From: JADLHS01 sp020848635
GTDB lineage: Bacteria > Verrucomicrobiota > Verrucomicrobiia > Limisphaerales > JADLHS01
Assembly: GCA_037044975.1 (NCBI GenBank)
Contig: JBAOIL010000011.1
Coordinates: 1-64,000, forward strand
DNA length: 64,000 nucleotides
Direction: 5' to 3'
Shown here: piece by piece, positions 31,937 to 41,671 of the stretch
Layout of the letters: each line of letters opens with the position of its first letter
Numbering within the stretch: the first letter of the stretch is position 1
Translations under genes and position numbers: made by a program
Notes under the pieces: model-generated
The model's input: only the letters and a program-made list of their open reading frames with translations
The model's database searches: none
Told to the model about the DNA's origin: nothing

Positions 31937-33330
31937 AATCGACCCTGTTGATCGTTGATGACGACGAGGAAATCCGCTCGCAGATGAAATGGGCCTTGGC
32001 CGACGAATACGACCTTTTGGTCGCGGGCGATCGTGGCGGCGCGCTCGAGTTGGCGCGGCAAGCCCGACCGCCGGTTGCGCTACTGGACTTGGGCCTTCCC
32101 CCGCACCCAACGGAGACCGATGAAGGTTTCGCCACTCTGGCCGAACTGCTGGCCCACGACCGCCAGATGAAAATCATCGTCGTGACCGGACAGGGCGAAA
32201 AGGACAACGCATTGCGCGCGGTGGGGGAAGGCGCCTACGACTTCCTGAGCAAGCCGGTGGACATGGATGAACTCCGGATTATTCTCAAGCGCGCCGCCTT
32301 TGGCGCGCAATTGGAGCGGGAATATCGCGAACTGCAACGTTATCTTAACACCGAAACTTTCGAGGGCATGCTGGGGGGCAGCGCACGCATGCAGTCCGTG
32401 TTCAATACCATTCGCAAGGTGGCCACCACCGATGCCCCGGTGCTTATCCTCGGTGAAAGCGGCACTGGCAAGGAAGTCGCCGCCTTGGCCGTCCATCGCC
32501 AGAGCCCCCGGCGGGATGGCCCCTTTATCCCTATCAACTGTGGCGCGATCCCGGAGACGTTGCTCGAGAGTGAACTTTTCGGCCACGAGAAGGGTGCTTT
32601 CACCGGTGCGCACATGATGCGCAAGGGCCGGATCGAATCCGCCGCGGCCGGCACCCTCTTCCTAGATGAAATCGGCGAGCTGCCCCTGGCCTTGCAGGTC
32701 AAGCTGCTCCGCTTTCTCCAAGATAGTTTTATCCAACGGGTCGGCGGCCGGCAAACCATTGCCGTGGATACACGCGTGATCGCGGCGACCAACGTGGATC
32801 TCAAACGGGCCCAGACCGAGGGCAAATTCCGGGAGGATTTGTACTACCGTCTGGCGGTGGTCAACCTGGCCCTGCCGCCGCTGCGCGAGCGACCGGAGGA
32901 CATTCCGATCCTGGCCAAATCCTTCCTGAAGAAGTTCGCGCCGCCGAGCGGATCAAGCCCGGGCACATTCGCGCCGGCAGCGTTACGCGCCTTGCAACAG
33001 TATCCCTGGCCGGGGAATGTGCGCGAGCTCGAGAACCGCATCAAGCGCGCCATCATCATGGCCGAAGGCCGTCAGGTCACCTCCCCGGATTTGGAGCTTT
33101 CGGACGCCCCAGCGGCGGCGCGCGTGCGGACGCTTAAGGATGCTCGCGAAGCCGCCGAGCGCGAGGTCATCCTCGCCGCCCTGCAACGGCACAAATGGAA
33201 AATCGCTCCCACGGCCGTCGAACTCGATATCAGCCGCCCAACCCTCTACGAGCTGATGGAGAAACTGGGAATTCAAAAACCGGAGGCGTCCTCAGAGGGG
33301 AGTTCATCGCCTCCCCGCCCCCCGGAGTGA
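31933..33330 (+). CDS. prsR: PrsR-like sigma-54-dependent response regulator
   Basis: 465 aa. The receiver domain (residues 1-120) has acidic DDD near the N-terminus, Asp52 in VALLDLGLP, the threonine in IIVVTGQGEKDN and lysine in FLSKPVDMDE. The central AAA+ domain has Walker A GESGTGKE (from residue 174), the sigma-54 contact motif GAFTGA (221-226) and Walker B AGTLFLDEIGELP. The C-terminal Fis-type helix-turn-helix is IAPTAVELDISRPTLYELME. It would activate RNA polymerase with sigma-54 at genes controlled by PrsK. PrsR in other bacteria turns on PEP-CTERM protein genes. It overlaps PrsK by four bases and ends the operon; a minus-strand gene follows. Confidence 0.95.
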   Translation: MKSTLLIVDDDEEIRSQMKWALADEYDLLVAGDRGGALELARQARPPVALLDLGLPPHPTETDEGFATLAELLAHDRQMKIIVVTGQGEKDNALRAVGEGAYDFLSKPVDMDELRIILKRAAFGAQLEREYRELQRYLNTETFEGMLGGSARMQSVFNTIRKVATTDAPVLILGESGTGKEVAALAVHRQSPRRDGPFIPINCGAIPETLLESELFGHEKGAFTGAHMMRKGRIESAAAGTLFLDEIGELPLALQVKLLRFLQDSFIQRVGGRQTIAVDTRVIAATNVDLKRAQTEGKFREDLYYRLAVVNLALPPLRERPEDIPILAKSFLKKFAPPSGSSPGTFAPAALRALQQYPWPGNVRELENRIKRAIIMAEGRQVTSPDLELSDAPAAARVRTLKDAREAAEREVILAALQRHKWKIAPTAVELDISRPTLYELMEKLGIQKPEASSEGSSSPPRPPE

Positions 33331-33496
33331 GCGGCCTCGACGCGAGGGTGCGTCCGGTTAACTTGGCTTGAGCCGCAAGCCCAGAGAGGTTGTCTGAGAA
33401 AGTCGGGAAGCCAACCCGGGCTGGCGGAGCCAGCGGGAACGACCTTGCGGAGTTTTGCCGGACCACCAGCGGGTTGCAATGACCAGCGCCAGCCGA

Positions 33497-34222
33497 TCAG
33501 CGGGACTCGAATCGCATGATGTCATAATTGGTGAAGCTGGCGAGGCGACTCCACTTCACCCAGGCAGCCGAGCCATCCATGCGGCCCACCGCCAAACCAT
33601 CCGGGGCGGGCAATGGTCTGACGCCGGTGGGATACATGACACTCGCCGAACCGCGGACATGGGGCATGAAAGAGCCCCACGCGCCACTGGGGGTTCCATC
33701 CCAATGTTGGCAGGTCGTGAGTGTTGAGGAACCGGGGCTTAATTGGTCCGTCGTTTTCTGGGGGCGACGGTAAATCACGGTGCTGCCTGATCCGGTTAGG
33801 GGAGTTCGCGTCGGAATGGTGTCGCCAAAATAAACCCAACCTAGATAGACCCATCCCGCTCCGGTCTCCTGACCAATGTCCACGCCAAAAAGTTTCTTCA
33901 CCCCTCCGGGGAAACGCCAGATGCTCTGGCAGGCCGCCGCGTTGGAACTGCATCCGTATTGCAGCATGAGGTTCCAACTTGTGGTGGGAAAATGAGCGAT
34001 ATCATTCGCGCCCGGCAGCAGGTAATCCTTGAAATCGCCGGCATACATCTGACACGCCAGGCCGAATTGGTGGAGGTTGCTGACGTCCTGAATCCGGCGG
34101 GCCTTTTCCTTGGCCCGGGAGAGCGCCGGCAGGAGCATCCCTGCCAGGATGGCAATGATGGCAATCACCACCAAAAGCTCGATTAGCGTGAAGCCAGAGC
34201 TCGGTTTGCAATTGAATTTCAT
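33497..34222 (-). CDS. Pseudopilin-like secreted protein (prepilin N-terminus)
   Basis: 241 aa. The N-terminus, GFTLIELLVVIAIIAILAGM at about residue 10, is a type IV prepilin/type II pseudopilin signal: glycine before the cleaved phenylalanine, glutamate at +5, then one helix. It continues LLPALSRAKEKARR as in the DUF1559-like surface proteins of Planctomycetes and Verrucomicrobia. The globular part has HWDGTPSGAWGSFMPHVRGS and ends in a Gly/Trp-rich strand region. These proteins are abundant in the phylum and their role is unknown. No secretion ATPase or prepilin peptidase lies nearby. It is transcribed against the PrsR gene. Confidence 0.85.
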   Translation of the reverse strand: MKFNCKPSSGFTLIELLVVIAIIAILAGMLLPALSRAKEKARRIQDVSNLHQFGLACQMYAGDFKDYLLPGANDIAHFPTTSWNLMLQYGCSSNAAACQSIWRFPGGVKKLFGVDIGQETGAGWVYLGWVYFGDTIPTRTPLTGSGSTVIYRRPQKTTDQLSPGSSTLTTCQHWDGTPSGAWGSFMPHVRGSASVMYPTGVRPLPAPDGLAVGRMDGSAAWVKWSRLASFTNYDIMRFESR

Positions 34223-34471
34223 GAAAAGATTCGTTCAGTATTCAAAGGGCCAAGGCAACTTGGCCTCCAAATCGGACGGCTAGATAGGGTCTCAGGCTGT
34301 TTCAAGTGTAGCGCGCCAGCCACGCGGAAGACCCATGCCCGCCCCTGACGCTTAAGATTAACCAAGCTCTGGCGAACGTGTCACGGTCAGCTGTGCGCCG
34401 TGGGGTGTATGGAATTGGGATTCCAAATTCCAGTCAACGGCGCTGAGTTCAAATCACTTTGTCGGCATCCT

Positions 34472-34828
34472 TTATCTCCGTGGAGCGCCGGCTTTCAGGG
34501 TTTCCAAAGCTTTTTGGGCCGAAGTATCGCCTTTGGCCGCCGCGTCATTCATGCGCTCATTCAGGCCGCCCAACGCAGTTTGCACCGCAACCAGTTGTTG
34601 CGGGGTGACCTGCTGACTTAGCAATGCGCGAAAACTTGTGCTAGCCGCTAGATAATCATTTGCCTTATTCGCCTTTAGCCCCTTCTCCCACTCGATCTTC
34701 ATTTCGGGCGGGGCGTCCATGAAGGCCGCTAGGTCTTTCTCACTTAATTGGTATTCGTTGTTGCCGCAGCCAGCGAACAGGACACAAGCGGCGAGCAAAA
34801 GGTATAAACGTGATAACAATTGTTTCAT
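34472..34828 (-). CDS. Small lipoprotein, unknown function
   Basis: 118 aa from the ATG at 34828 (MKQLLSRLYLLLAACVLFAG). The lipobox is LFAGC, giving an acylated Cys at residue 21. The mature part is helical and charged (EYQLSEKDLAAFMDAPPEMK, QVTPQQLVAVQTALGGLNER) and resembles no named family. The protein should sit in the inner or outer membrane facing the periplasm. It lies just downstream of the pseudopilin gene ending at 34840, on the same strand, so the two may be co-transcribed. Confidence 0.75.
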   Translation of the reverse strand: MKQLLSRLYLLLAACVLFAGCGNNEYQLSEKDLAAFMDAPPEMKIEWEKGLKANKANDYLAASTSFRALLSQQVTPQQLVAVQTALGGLNERMNDAAAKGDTSAQKALETLKAGAPRR

Positions 34829-34839
34829 GGCCATATAAG

Positions 34840-35628
34840 TCAACGCCCGTTGGCCGCACTTGGGTTACACCAAACACTGTTCTTGGTCGTCGACAGGGCC
34901 AATGTCGCCCAAGTCTGATATTTCACAAATTCCACGCTGCCACTAACAACAATTACCACGCCCCCGAGCTTGCCGTGCCGCCGGCCTAAGGCTCCGTCCT
35001 GAGCTGGATCGGGGTAGCTCGAGCCATCGTTGTAAGCCGTTGAGCCACTCGGAGCAAATTCATTTGGCTCCCAGGAAATGAAGGCATCCTGCCTGAAATT
35101 AGAAATCTTATGACCATCCAGCAGAGCGCCAAAGCCGCAGACCGCCCCGCTCATAATGTAGGTCGACATCTTGTTATTGCGCGCTCTAAAGCCGGGCGTA
35201 TTCGTTGCCAAATCAGTAGGGCACCAATACAGCTCCTTGGTCTTGATGTATGACCAAAGCAGCCCACCTTCATAAGCTAGCACGGGGTTTGCGTTGTAGG
35301 GGGCCGCGTTAAGGTTCGGGGGGGCATCGTTCACTGACGTGTATAGCCAACCGGGAAGCGGTTGGTTGTTGGCAAGCCTCCACGGCGGGTTCCAGTTCGG
35401 ATGGGGTAGTTTGTCGTTACTGTCACTCGCATACAGATGGGATGCAATCCCCAGCTGTTTGCAATTGCTCACGCACTTGATGCGCTGCGCTTTTTCCTTC
35501 GCCTTGGACAGAGCGGGCAGCAACATAGCCGCGAGAATCGCGATGATTGCGATGACTACGAGGAGTTCGATCAACGTGAAGGCGCGGCGCAGTGGCTTGG
35601 CCGGCAGGCTCAACGGTTGTTGTCGCAT
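34840..35628 (-). CDS. Pseudopilin-like secreted protein, second copy
   Basis: 262 aa from the ATG at 35628 (MRQQPLSLPAKPLRR); an upstream start adds an odd extension. The prepilin motif RAFTLIELLVVIAIIAILAA is at about residue 15, followed by MLLPALSKAKEKAQRI. Before the cleaved Phe sits alanine instead of glycine, which prepilin peptidases tolerate less well. The mature part has GYWCP-like features: WSYIKTKELYWCPTDLATNT, a MSGAVCGFG stretch and GRRHGKLGGVVIVVSGSVEF, typical of the family's C-terminal strand near the end. Same family as the genes at 33497 and 45528. Divergent from the large LamG gene. Confidence 0.85.
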   Translation of the reverse strand: MRQQPLSLPAKPLRRAFTLIELLVVIAIIAILAAMLLPALSKAKEKAQRIKCVSNCKQLGIASHLYASDSNDKLPHPNWNPPWRLANNQPLPGWLYTSVNDAPPNLNAAPYNANPVLAYEGGLLWSYIKTKELYWCPTDLATNTPGFRARNNKMSTYIMSGAVCGFGALLDGHKISNFRQDAFISWEPNEFAPSGSTAYNDGSSYPDPAQDGALGRRHGKLGGVVIVVSGSVEFVKYQTWATLALSTTKNSVWCNPSAANGR

Positions 35629-36155
35629 ATTATTTCTAATTGGATCGTTTCGGCGCCGCCCGAAGTTCTTGAGTCCGCACAAGCCCAACCAACCGCGATA
35701 CCGAGTGGCGCGAACTGTTATGTCAGACACTTAACAAGTTGCCGGGGGCTCCGCCATCCCCATTTTTGGGGGATCGTTGGGGGTGGCGCAAATCGCGATA
35801 TCCATCCTGCCCGAAAATTGCGCGACTACAAACCGAAGCAAGGTGATATTGCGGCACAGCACCGAAGCTCCGGGAAGCCCATGGCAACGGAGTGGCGGGC
35901 GGCAGAAATGCCGTCCAGATTCAAGAATTTAGGGTGGGAATTTAAGGCGGCACGGGCTTCTACCTAATTTTGGGGGATGGTCTTGCCGCGACCCTTATGC
36001 ATAATCGCGTTTTGGATGCCCGGTTTGCTGGATAACCGAGTGGTGGAGTTTCGTGGATCGCCGTAGCTAGTGGTCCTGAATCTCGCGTGCAGTTTCCGGC
36101 CCCGACATCGGAACCGTGACGAACAGATCAGCAATCATATAAACGCGACAAACCC
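35629..36155. other. Intergenic region between divergent surface genes
   Basis: About 530 bases. It should hold promoters for the pseudopilin gene (leftward) and for the LamG gene (rightward). No textbook -35/-10 pair or sigma-54 site with correct spacing was found by eye. A weak -24/-12-like TGGATGCCCGGTTTGC near 36015 has one base too many between its GG and GC, so it was not called. No RNA gene is visible. Confidence 0.4.
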
Positions 36156-39100
36156 ATGAAACGAAACTTATTCACCAAATCCCTCAAACGCGGCCTGCTC
36201 GCGGTGCCCGCTGCGGCATTAATGCTCGGCGCGGCGCATGCGCAAACAACCATCGGATTCAACTTCCAAGCTTGGTATTATGACTCGGGCACGACCCCAC
36301 AGACCATTGGCTATGGCGCCGGGTATCAGACGACTGGCTTTCCCGTCACGGCCACGGCATTTGGGGTGCCGACGCCGGACTGGACCAACACGGATCCTTT
36401 GGACTGCCAGAGCACCATTTCCCAGAACATTCCTTGGGGCGTCCTCAACGTGAATGTGGCTGCAGGCAATATGTGGCAATCCGGTATCGGAGGACTCAGC
36501 GAGGGTTGGGTGCCGCAGACAGTGACGCCGGGTAATGATGAAGTCACGTGGGGTTATCTGGACGATACGGCTGGTGGGTATTATGTGACGATTTCGGGAT
36601 TGAGAGCGATTTGCTCCAATTTCACCATTCAGACAATCGCCGCGATTGGCGGCACGAAGCCCGGATTTCCCGACGTGGAACTTACAACAATGGTTACCAA
36701 TATCCAGTATCTGAATTACACCAATACCGGTGGATATTACGACGTCACTTCCGCGTTCGGTTCGGGCACTGTTGGCACGAGCTCCGTCAGCACGGTGTAC
36801 ACAACCCTCAGCGGCAATGATTCCGTGAAGATTCACGGCATGCCGAGGGGCGGTGCTGACGACCTGCGATCCACCTTGGCCGGCATCCTCCTGACCTATA
36901 CGCCCGGCAATAACCCGCCACTCATCGAAGTCAATCCCCAGACGCCTGCGGGTCAGGTCTTCGTGGGCGATTCCTTTTCGCTGTCCGCTCAGGCTTCGGG
37001 GTCCCCAACGCTGCACTACCAGTGGCGAAAAGGTGTGACGGAACTTGCCGGTGCCAATTTCGCCAGTTACACCAACAGCGCTGCGGGGCTTGGCGACACC
37101 GGTGGCTACAATGTGGTCGTCACAAACGCGTACGGCAGCGTGACCAGCACCGTCGCGCCGGTGACGATCTTGGACGTGACACCGCCGGTGATCACGAAGG
37201 CCCCCGTTTCCCAGTCTTTATATCAGGGCTATTCTGTGAGCTTCTCCGTAGAAGCAACCGGCGGTAAACTCGCGTACCAATGGAAGACAAACGCCGTGGC
37301 AATCCCGGGAGCGACCAATGCGACTTTCGCCATACCGAGCATTACCGCAAACAGCGCCGGCACCTACACAGTTGATGTCAGCAACCCGGTCGGGCCCACC
37401 GCCAGCGCCTCCGCCACCCTTGCCGTGAAAGTCCCGGCTTCGGGCAGCTACGAGGCCGCTGTGGCGCAGACCAAGCCGCTCGTCTGGTTCCGCGATAGCG
37501 AAACCGAAGTGCCCCTTGTGGATACTGGCGCCGCGGCCAACAGTGGCAGCACCGGCACATCAGATAATGGTGTGGCCAAATTCTACACTACCTTCCAACA
37601 ACCTGGAGCAATTGTGGACGACGCGAACAAGTCCGCCAGTTTCAACGGCGCGCAAGCGATTGACGTGCCTTTTGATGCTGCGCTGAACACCGCAAGCTTC
37701 ACGGTCGAGCTTTGGGCAAAGGCCGCCACCATCGACAATGGGGCGATCTCGCCGCTTTACAATCGTGGTGCTAACACGATCGACGGCTGGCTTTTCTTTG
37801 CAAATAATGGCAGCGCCATTTGGACGTTCCGAACTTACGAAGGCTCGACGCGCAATACCATCAACTCCACGGCGCCGGTGGTCGCGAATAGTTGGACTCA
37901 TCTTGTCGGCGTCTATGACGCCGTTACCACAACCACACGATTCTATGTGAATGGCGTCGAACAAGGCTCCGGTCTGTTTGGAACTTTCACGCCAAATAGT
38001 TCCGTTCCGTTGCGGATTGGTGCCGCGGCGAACGATACTGGCGCGGCTGGTGTCAATGCGTGGAAAGGGGGCGTGGATGAAGTGGCCCTGTACGACACAG
38101 TTCTCACGCCAGCTGACATTCTCAGCCATTACCAGAATGGAACAAATGCCGCCCGCGTCACCCCATATTCCACCTTGGTTCAAGCCAGCACGCCAGTGGG
38201 CTACTGGCGCTTGAATGATCCGACTGGTCCAATTCCGCCGGCGCCAAGCAATAGCGGCACTTTAGGTGTTGCTTGGAACGGAGCGTATGCCGGCGATACC
38301 CTGCCAGGCATTGCCGGCCCGCGTCCGCCTGGCCAACCGGGTTTGGAAGCCAACAACCTGGCCGTGTCCATGACCAGCGGTTACATCAGCGCGCCGATCA
38401 CTACCAACCTGAACGTCAACACCATCACAGTTGCCGGATGGTTGAATCGTGCCGCGGACTCTTCCACCGGGGACCTTAGCTGGCCAGCTTGGCTCGGTGA
38501 TGGCGGCATGCACATGGTTGACGGTACGGGTGAACTCCGTTACCACTGGAAAGGTGGCAACTGGGGCTGGGCTTCGGGATTGTTTGTCCCGGCTGACGTC
38601 TGGACTTTCGTTGCAATGGTTATTGAACCCACCAAAGCCACATTCTACATGGCCGACGGGACAAACCTGCAAACGTCTGTGAACACAACCGCCCACGCCG
38701 CTCTTGCGGTCACGTCCCCGCTCGGCTTCGGCGGCAATCAACCAACTCGCGGCGATCGCAATTACATCGGACAACTTGATGAGTTTGCCGTTTACAATCG
38801 CGCTCTCACCCAGGGCGAGATTAACACGCTGTTCATGGTCGGCACCGGCGCGCCGCTGACAGTCGGGCTACAGCCCGGCGGCATCATCGAGGATTCCAAG
38901 CCAGTCGGCACGCCACATAATGGCGCGAATTATCTCACCACTTGGCTGGCCTCCAGCACAGACGCTGCGGGCACGCCAGTGACTCGCACGGGCGTGGAAC
39001 AGTTCACGACGGTCGCAAATAGCCAGATCTCAGTTCCTGCTGGTACCGACTTTGATTCCACCATCGGCACCTTCACCTTCTGGATGCGTATCCCCGTGGC

Positions 39101-39707
39101 CGCTATCCCCGGCCCTGGCAGTGAAGGTGCGATGCTCATGGATCGCCGTACCGACAATGGCGCGGTGATCGTGCTCAACGACGCCGGCAGCATCTTCGTT
39201 CAGTGTGCGGGCACGGCCAACAGCCTCACTTCATCCGCCCTCTTGGCGGACGACCTCTGGCACCACATCGCGGTCACTTACAATCAAGCCAACGGAGCGT
39301 TCATTGAAATCTACGTTGATGGTGTTTTGTCTGGCTCACAGGCCAATTCGTCGGCTTGGTCATGGCCCACGGCCCAGCCAGTCGAAATCGGCCGTTCACA
39401 CTCCTCCTACTGGAAGCGTTTTGACGGTCAGATGGATGACTTCCGCATCTACAATCGCGTCCTCACTGCGGGCGAGATTGCGTCCATCCGTGTAAGCGAC
39501 GCGCTGGTAGATAACGCTGCGCTGAAATTGCGGTTCAACTTCAGCACTTCGGGCATCGGAAGATCGGTGACGTGGCCCTTCGGCACCCTCCTGAGTTCGC
39601 CGGTGCTCGGGCCGGCCGCCGTCTGGACGCCCGTCCCCGGCGCCCAGGTCCCGGTCTATCCCTTCATGCCAACGGAGGCCGCTAAGTTCTTCCGGGCAAC
39701 TCCGTAA
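36156..39707 (+). CDS. Large secreted LamG/Ig-domain protein
   Basis: 1183 aa. The signal peptide is residues 1-29 (GLLAVPAAALMLGAAHAQ). Residues about 30-250 form a domain of unknown type (FNFQAWYYDSGTTPQTIGY). Two Ig-like domains follow at about 255-340 (FSLSAQASGSPTLHYQWRKG) and 345-430 (FSVEATGGKLAYQWKTNAVA). Three LamG/concanavalin-like domains follow at about 470-665, 690-905 and 935-1130, each with the 'FTVELW/TVAGW...W.hl..vyd' core and a closing '(D)E(V/F)A.Y...LT..EI' strand (GVDEVALYDTVLTPADI, QLDEFAVYNRALTQGEI, QMDDFRIYNRVLTAGEI). It should bind carbohydrates at the cell surface or in the medium. There is no PEP-CTERM tail; the C-terminus is EAAKFFRATP. A strong terminator follows. 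Confidence 0.88.
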   Translation: MKRNLFTKSLKRGLLAVPAAALMLGAAHAQTTIGFNFQAWYYDSGTTPQTIGYGAGYQTTGFPVTATAFGVPTPDWTNTDPLDCQSTISQNIPWGVLNVNVAAGNMWQSGIGGLSEGWVPQTVTPGNDEVTWGYLDDTAGGYYVTISGLRAICSNFTIQTIAAIGGTKPGFPDVELTTMVTNIQYLNYTNTGGYYDVTSAFGSGTVGTSSVSTVYTTLSGNDSVKIHGMPRGGADDLRSTLAGILLTYTPGNNPPLIEVNPQTPAGQVFVGDSFSLSAQASGSPTLHYQWRKGVTELAGANFASYTNSAAGLGDTGGYNVVVTNAYGSVTSTVAPVTILDVTPPVITKAPVSQSLYQGYSVSFSVEATGGKLAYQWKTNAVAIPGATNATFAIPSITANSAGTYTVDVSNPVGPTASASATLAVKVPASGSYEAAVAQTKPLVWFRDSETEVPLVDTGAAANSGSTGTSDNGVAKFYTTFQQPGAIVDDANKSASFNGAQAIDVPFDAALNTASFTVELWAKAATIDNGAISPLYNRGANTIDGWLFFANNGSAIWTFRTYEGSTRNTINSTAPVVANSWTHLVGVYDAVTTTTRFYVNGVEQGSGLFGTFTPNSSVPLRIGAAANDTGAAGVNAWKGGVDEVALYDTVLTPADILSHYQNGTNAARVTPYSTLVQASTPVGYWRLNDPTGPIPPAPSNSGTLGVAWNGAYAGDTLPGIAGPRPPGQPGLEANNLAVSMTSGYISAPITTNLNVNTITVAGWLNRAADSSTGDLSWPAWLGDGGMHMVDGTGELRYHWKGGNWGWASGLFVPADVWTFVAMVIEPTKATFYMADGTNLQTSVNTTAHAALAVTSPLGFGGNQPTRGDRNYIGQLDEFAVYNRALTQGEINTLFMVGTGAPLTVGLQPGGIIEDSKPVGTPHNGANYLTTWLASSTDAAGTPVTRTGVEQFTTVANSQISVPAGTDFDSTIGTFTFWMRIPVAAIPGPGSEGAMLMDRRTDNGAVIVLNDAGSIFVQCAGTANSLTSSALLADDLWHHIAVTYNQANGAFIEIYVDGVLSGSQANSSAWSWPTAQPVEIGRSHSSYWKRFDGQMDDFRIYNRVLTAGEIASIRVSDALVDNAALKLRFNFSTSGIGRSVTWPFGTLLSSPVLGPAAVWTPVPGAQVPVYPFMPTEAAKFFRATP

Positions 39708-39726
39708 GTAGGAAGTGGTATTTCAC

Positions 39727-39757
39727 AGCGGCCGGGAAGCGATTCCCGGCCGCTTTT
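39727..39757 (+). terminator. Rho-independent terminator after the LamG gene
   Basis: A perfect 12-bp stem (AGCGGCCGGGAA with TTCCCGGCCGCT) around a GCGA tetraloop is followed by TTT and a T-rich stretch. It begins 19 bases after the stop at 39707 and points the same way. Confidence 0.9.
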
Positions 39758-40011
39758 CGTTTGGCAGGTAAAAACGTTCCTTGCCCAAGACCCATTCCGA
39801 GGCGGCTGTTATCGAAGCCGCGGCGAGGACAGAGCGGAATGTTTACAAACTTCGTATCTGACACGAGGCGGATGCGCCCACGCCGCAAATAATTACCCTC
39901 CTCACGTCGCTGGCTACGCATTGTCGGCATCTCGTGCGCGGTGTGAAATTTCAAGTCGCGGAATGAGTTTGCCTTGCACGGATAAACGGTTTGTCCGATA
40001 AACTGCGGTCA

Positions 40012-41574
40012 ATGCGCAACGATCACGCCAGCCTGCAGCGTTCACCCCGCGATCTCACTCGCTGGCAGAAAGCGCAGGAGCAATTGCTCAGCGGGCGATT
40101 CCGACCGGCGCTCTCCGGCTATCGCGACCTGGTGCGGCGGCATCCGGCGATTCCTTCGCTGTGGTTTGAGTTGGGAAATGCCGCGTCGGGGGAATTGGAT
40201 TTTGCCTTGGCCAATCAGGCGTACCGCAGGGCGTTGGATCTGGCCCCAGGCGATGCCGCCTTGCTGGGCATGATCGGCCATCAATACCAAACTCTCCGGC
40301 AATTGGACGATGCCCGCACTTGTTACGAACGCGCGGTCGCCGCGAATCCGGACATAGTGGATGCCCGCATCAACCTGGCCGTCTGGTTTGAGAAGGAGCG
40401 TCGCCTCGACGAGGCGTGGGCTTGCGTGGAGGCGTGTCGGGCAAAGCATCCGCGGGATGATCAAGTGCGGTATTTCCGGGCGTTCCTGCTGCAGCGTCGG
40501 AAACAGAGTACGCAGGCCGAGACGGAACTGCGCGACTTGATCAAGGACGATCCGCAATATCCATACGTAAAATACGCTGCCCGGCATCTGCTGGGCGTCG
40601 TGTTGGATCAGCTCGGCCAGTATGAGGAGGCGATGCGCTGGCTGATCGAAGCCAAGGCGCAGGTGCGCACCATCACCGACACGGCCCTGCTCGAAAAAGG
40701 GTATGACGAGGGGGATCGGCGTCGGCGGGAATTGCTGGCGGGGCTGACGCCGGAAATGATTCGCCGCTGGCGGCAGGAAGCGCCCGTCACCCCGGAGGGT
40801 TACCAGATCGCCTTTCTCGGCGGCCATCCACGCAGCGGCACCACCTTGCTCGAACAAATCCTGGATGCACACCCCGACGTCCTCGCCTTCGACGAGCCGG
40901 TGGCGTTTGAGCAGGAAATTATCCGGCAAGTCCATTTGTCGCCGACACCGGGGGCATCGGCGCTGACCACCTTGGACACGCTCCCGGCGGCGCGGCGGGC
41001 GATGATGCGCCAGCGCTACGTCAAGAGCCTGTTGCGCGAAATCCCCGGCCAACCCGGCGCCCGCGTGTTGCTGGACAAAAATCCTTCACCCACGATGTCG
41101 CTCAACGTCTGGTTGCGGGTGTTTCCCGAGTTGAAAGTCATCATTGCGCTCCGCGATCCGCGGGACGTGGTGATCAGTTGCTTCTTCCTGAACATCATGC
41201 TGAACGCCACCAACGCCAACTTCCTCAGCCTGGAGCGAACGGCCAAGCATTATGCCGATCTCATGGACGTCTGGTTGCGCTTGCGCGAGTTGGGCGGATT
41301 CGACTGGATTGAGACGCGCTACGAGGATGTCGTGCTGAACATGGCCGAAGAAGGCCGCAAGGCCACGGAATTCCTCGGCCTGACCTGGCACCCTGATCAA
41401 GCGCGTTATCACGAAACCGCCCGGCGGAAGGTCTTGTTCGCACCGACCTACCACGATGTGACGCAGCCCGTCTATAACCGGGCGGTGGGGCGGTGGGAGC
41501 GTTACGCGACCGCGCTGGAGCCGGTGCAGGCGAAATTGGCGCCGTATTGTCGGGTGTTTGGCTACCGGATGTGA
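40012..41574 (+). CDS. TPR-sulfotransferase fusion protein
   Basis: 520 aa from the ATG at 40012 (MRNDHASLQR); a TTG seven codons earlier is the alternative. The N-terminal half (about 15-240) has tetratricopeptide repeats, e.g. SLWFELGNAASGELDFALAN and ARTCYERAVAANPDIVDARI. The C-terminal half is a sulfotransferase. The 5'-PAPS loop is FLGGHPRSGTTLLEQILDAH, and the 3'-phosphate motif is VIIALRDPRDVVISCFF. It would move a sulfo group from PAPS to a protein or polysaccharide, with TPRs choosing the partner. The same fusion is common in Planctomycetes and Verrucomicrobia. No PAPS synthesis gene is nearby. The gene stands alone, convergent with the NarL regulator. Confidence 0.92.
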   Translation: MRNDHASLQRSPRDLTRWQKAQEQLLSGRFRPALSGYRDLVRRHPAIPSLWFELGNAASGELDFALANQAYRRALDLAPGDAALLGMIGHQYQTLRQLDDARTCYERAVAANPDIVDARINLAVWFEKERRLDEAWACVEACRAKHPRDDQVRYFRAFLLQRRKQSTQAETELRDLIKDDPQYPYVKYAARHLLGVVLDQLGQYEEAMRWLIEAKAQVRTITDTALLEKGYDEGDRRRRELLAGLTPEMIRRWRQEAPVTPEGYQIAFLGGHPRSGTTLLEQILDAHPDVLAFDEPVAFEQEIIRQVHLSPTPGASALTTLDTLPAARRAMMRQRYVKSLLREIPGQPGARVLLDKNPSPTMSLNVWLRVFPELKVIIALRDPRDVVISCFFLNIMLNATNANFLSLERTAKHYADLMDVWLRLRELGGFDWIETRYEDVVLNMAEEGRKATEFLGLTWHPDQARYHETARRKVLFAPTYHDVTQPVYNRAVGRWERYATALEPVQAKLAPYCRVFGYRM

Positions 41575-41671
41575 AGAGTGGCCGCCGCAACGTACTGCTC
41601 CCGTTGCTGAGGAGCCCAACCCCCGCCCCGCTTGCACTGACACCCTTGATGACAAGCGAGAGGCGCCCGGA

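Noticed and set aside
34425..34480. GAGTTCAAATC resembling a tRNA T-loop
   Set aside because: No acceptor or anticodon stem can be folded around it.
36010..36030. Possible sigma-54 site before the LamG gene
   Set aside because: GG to GC spacing is 11 bases instead of 10, and -24/-12 bases match poorly.
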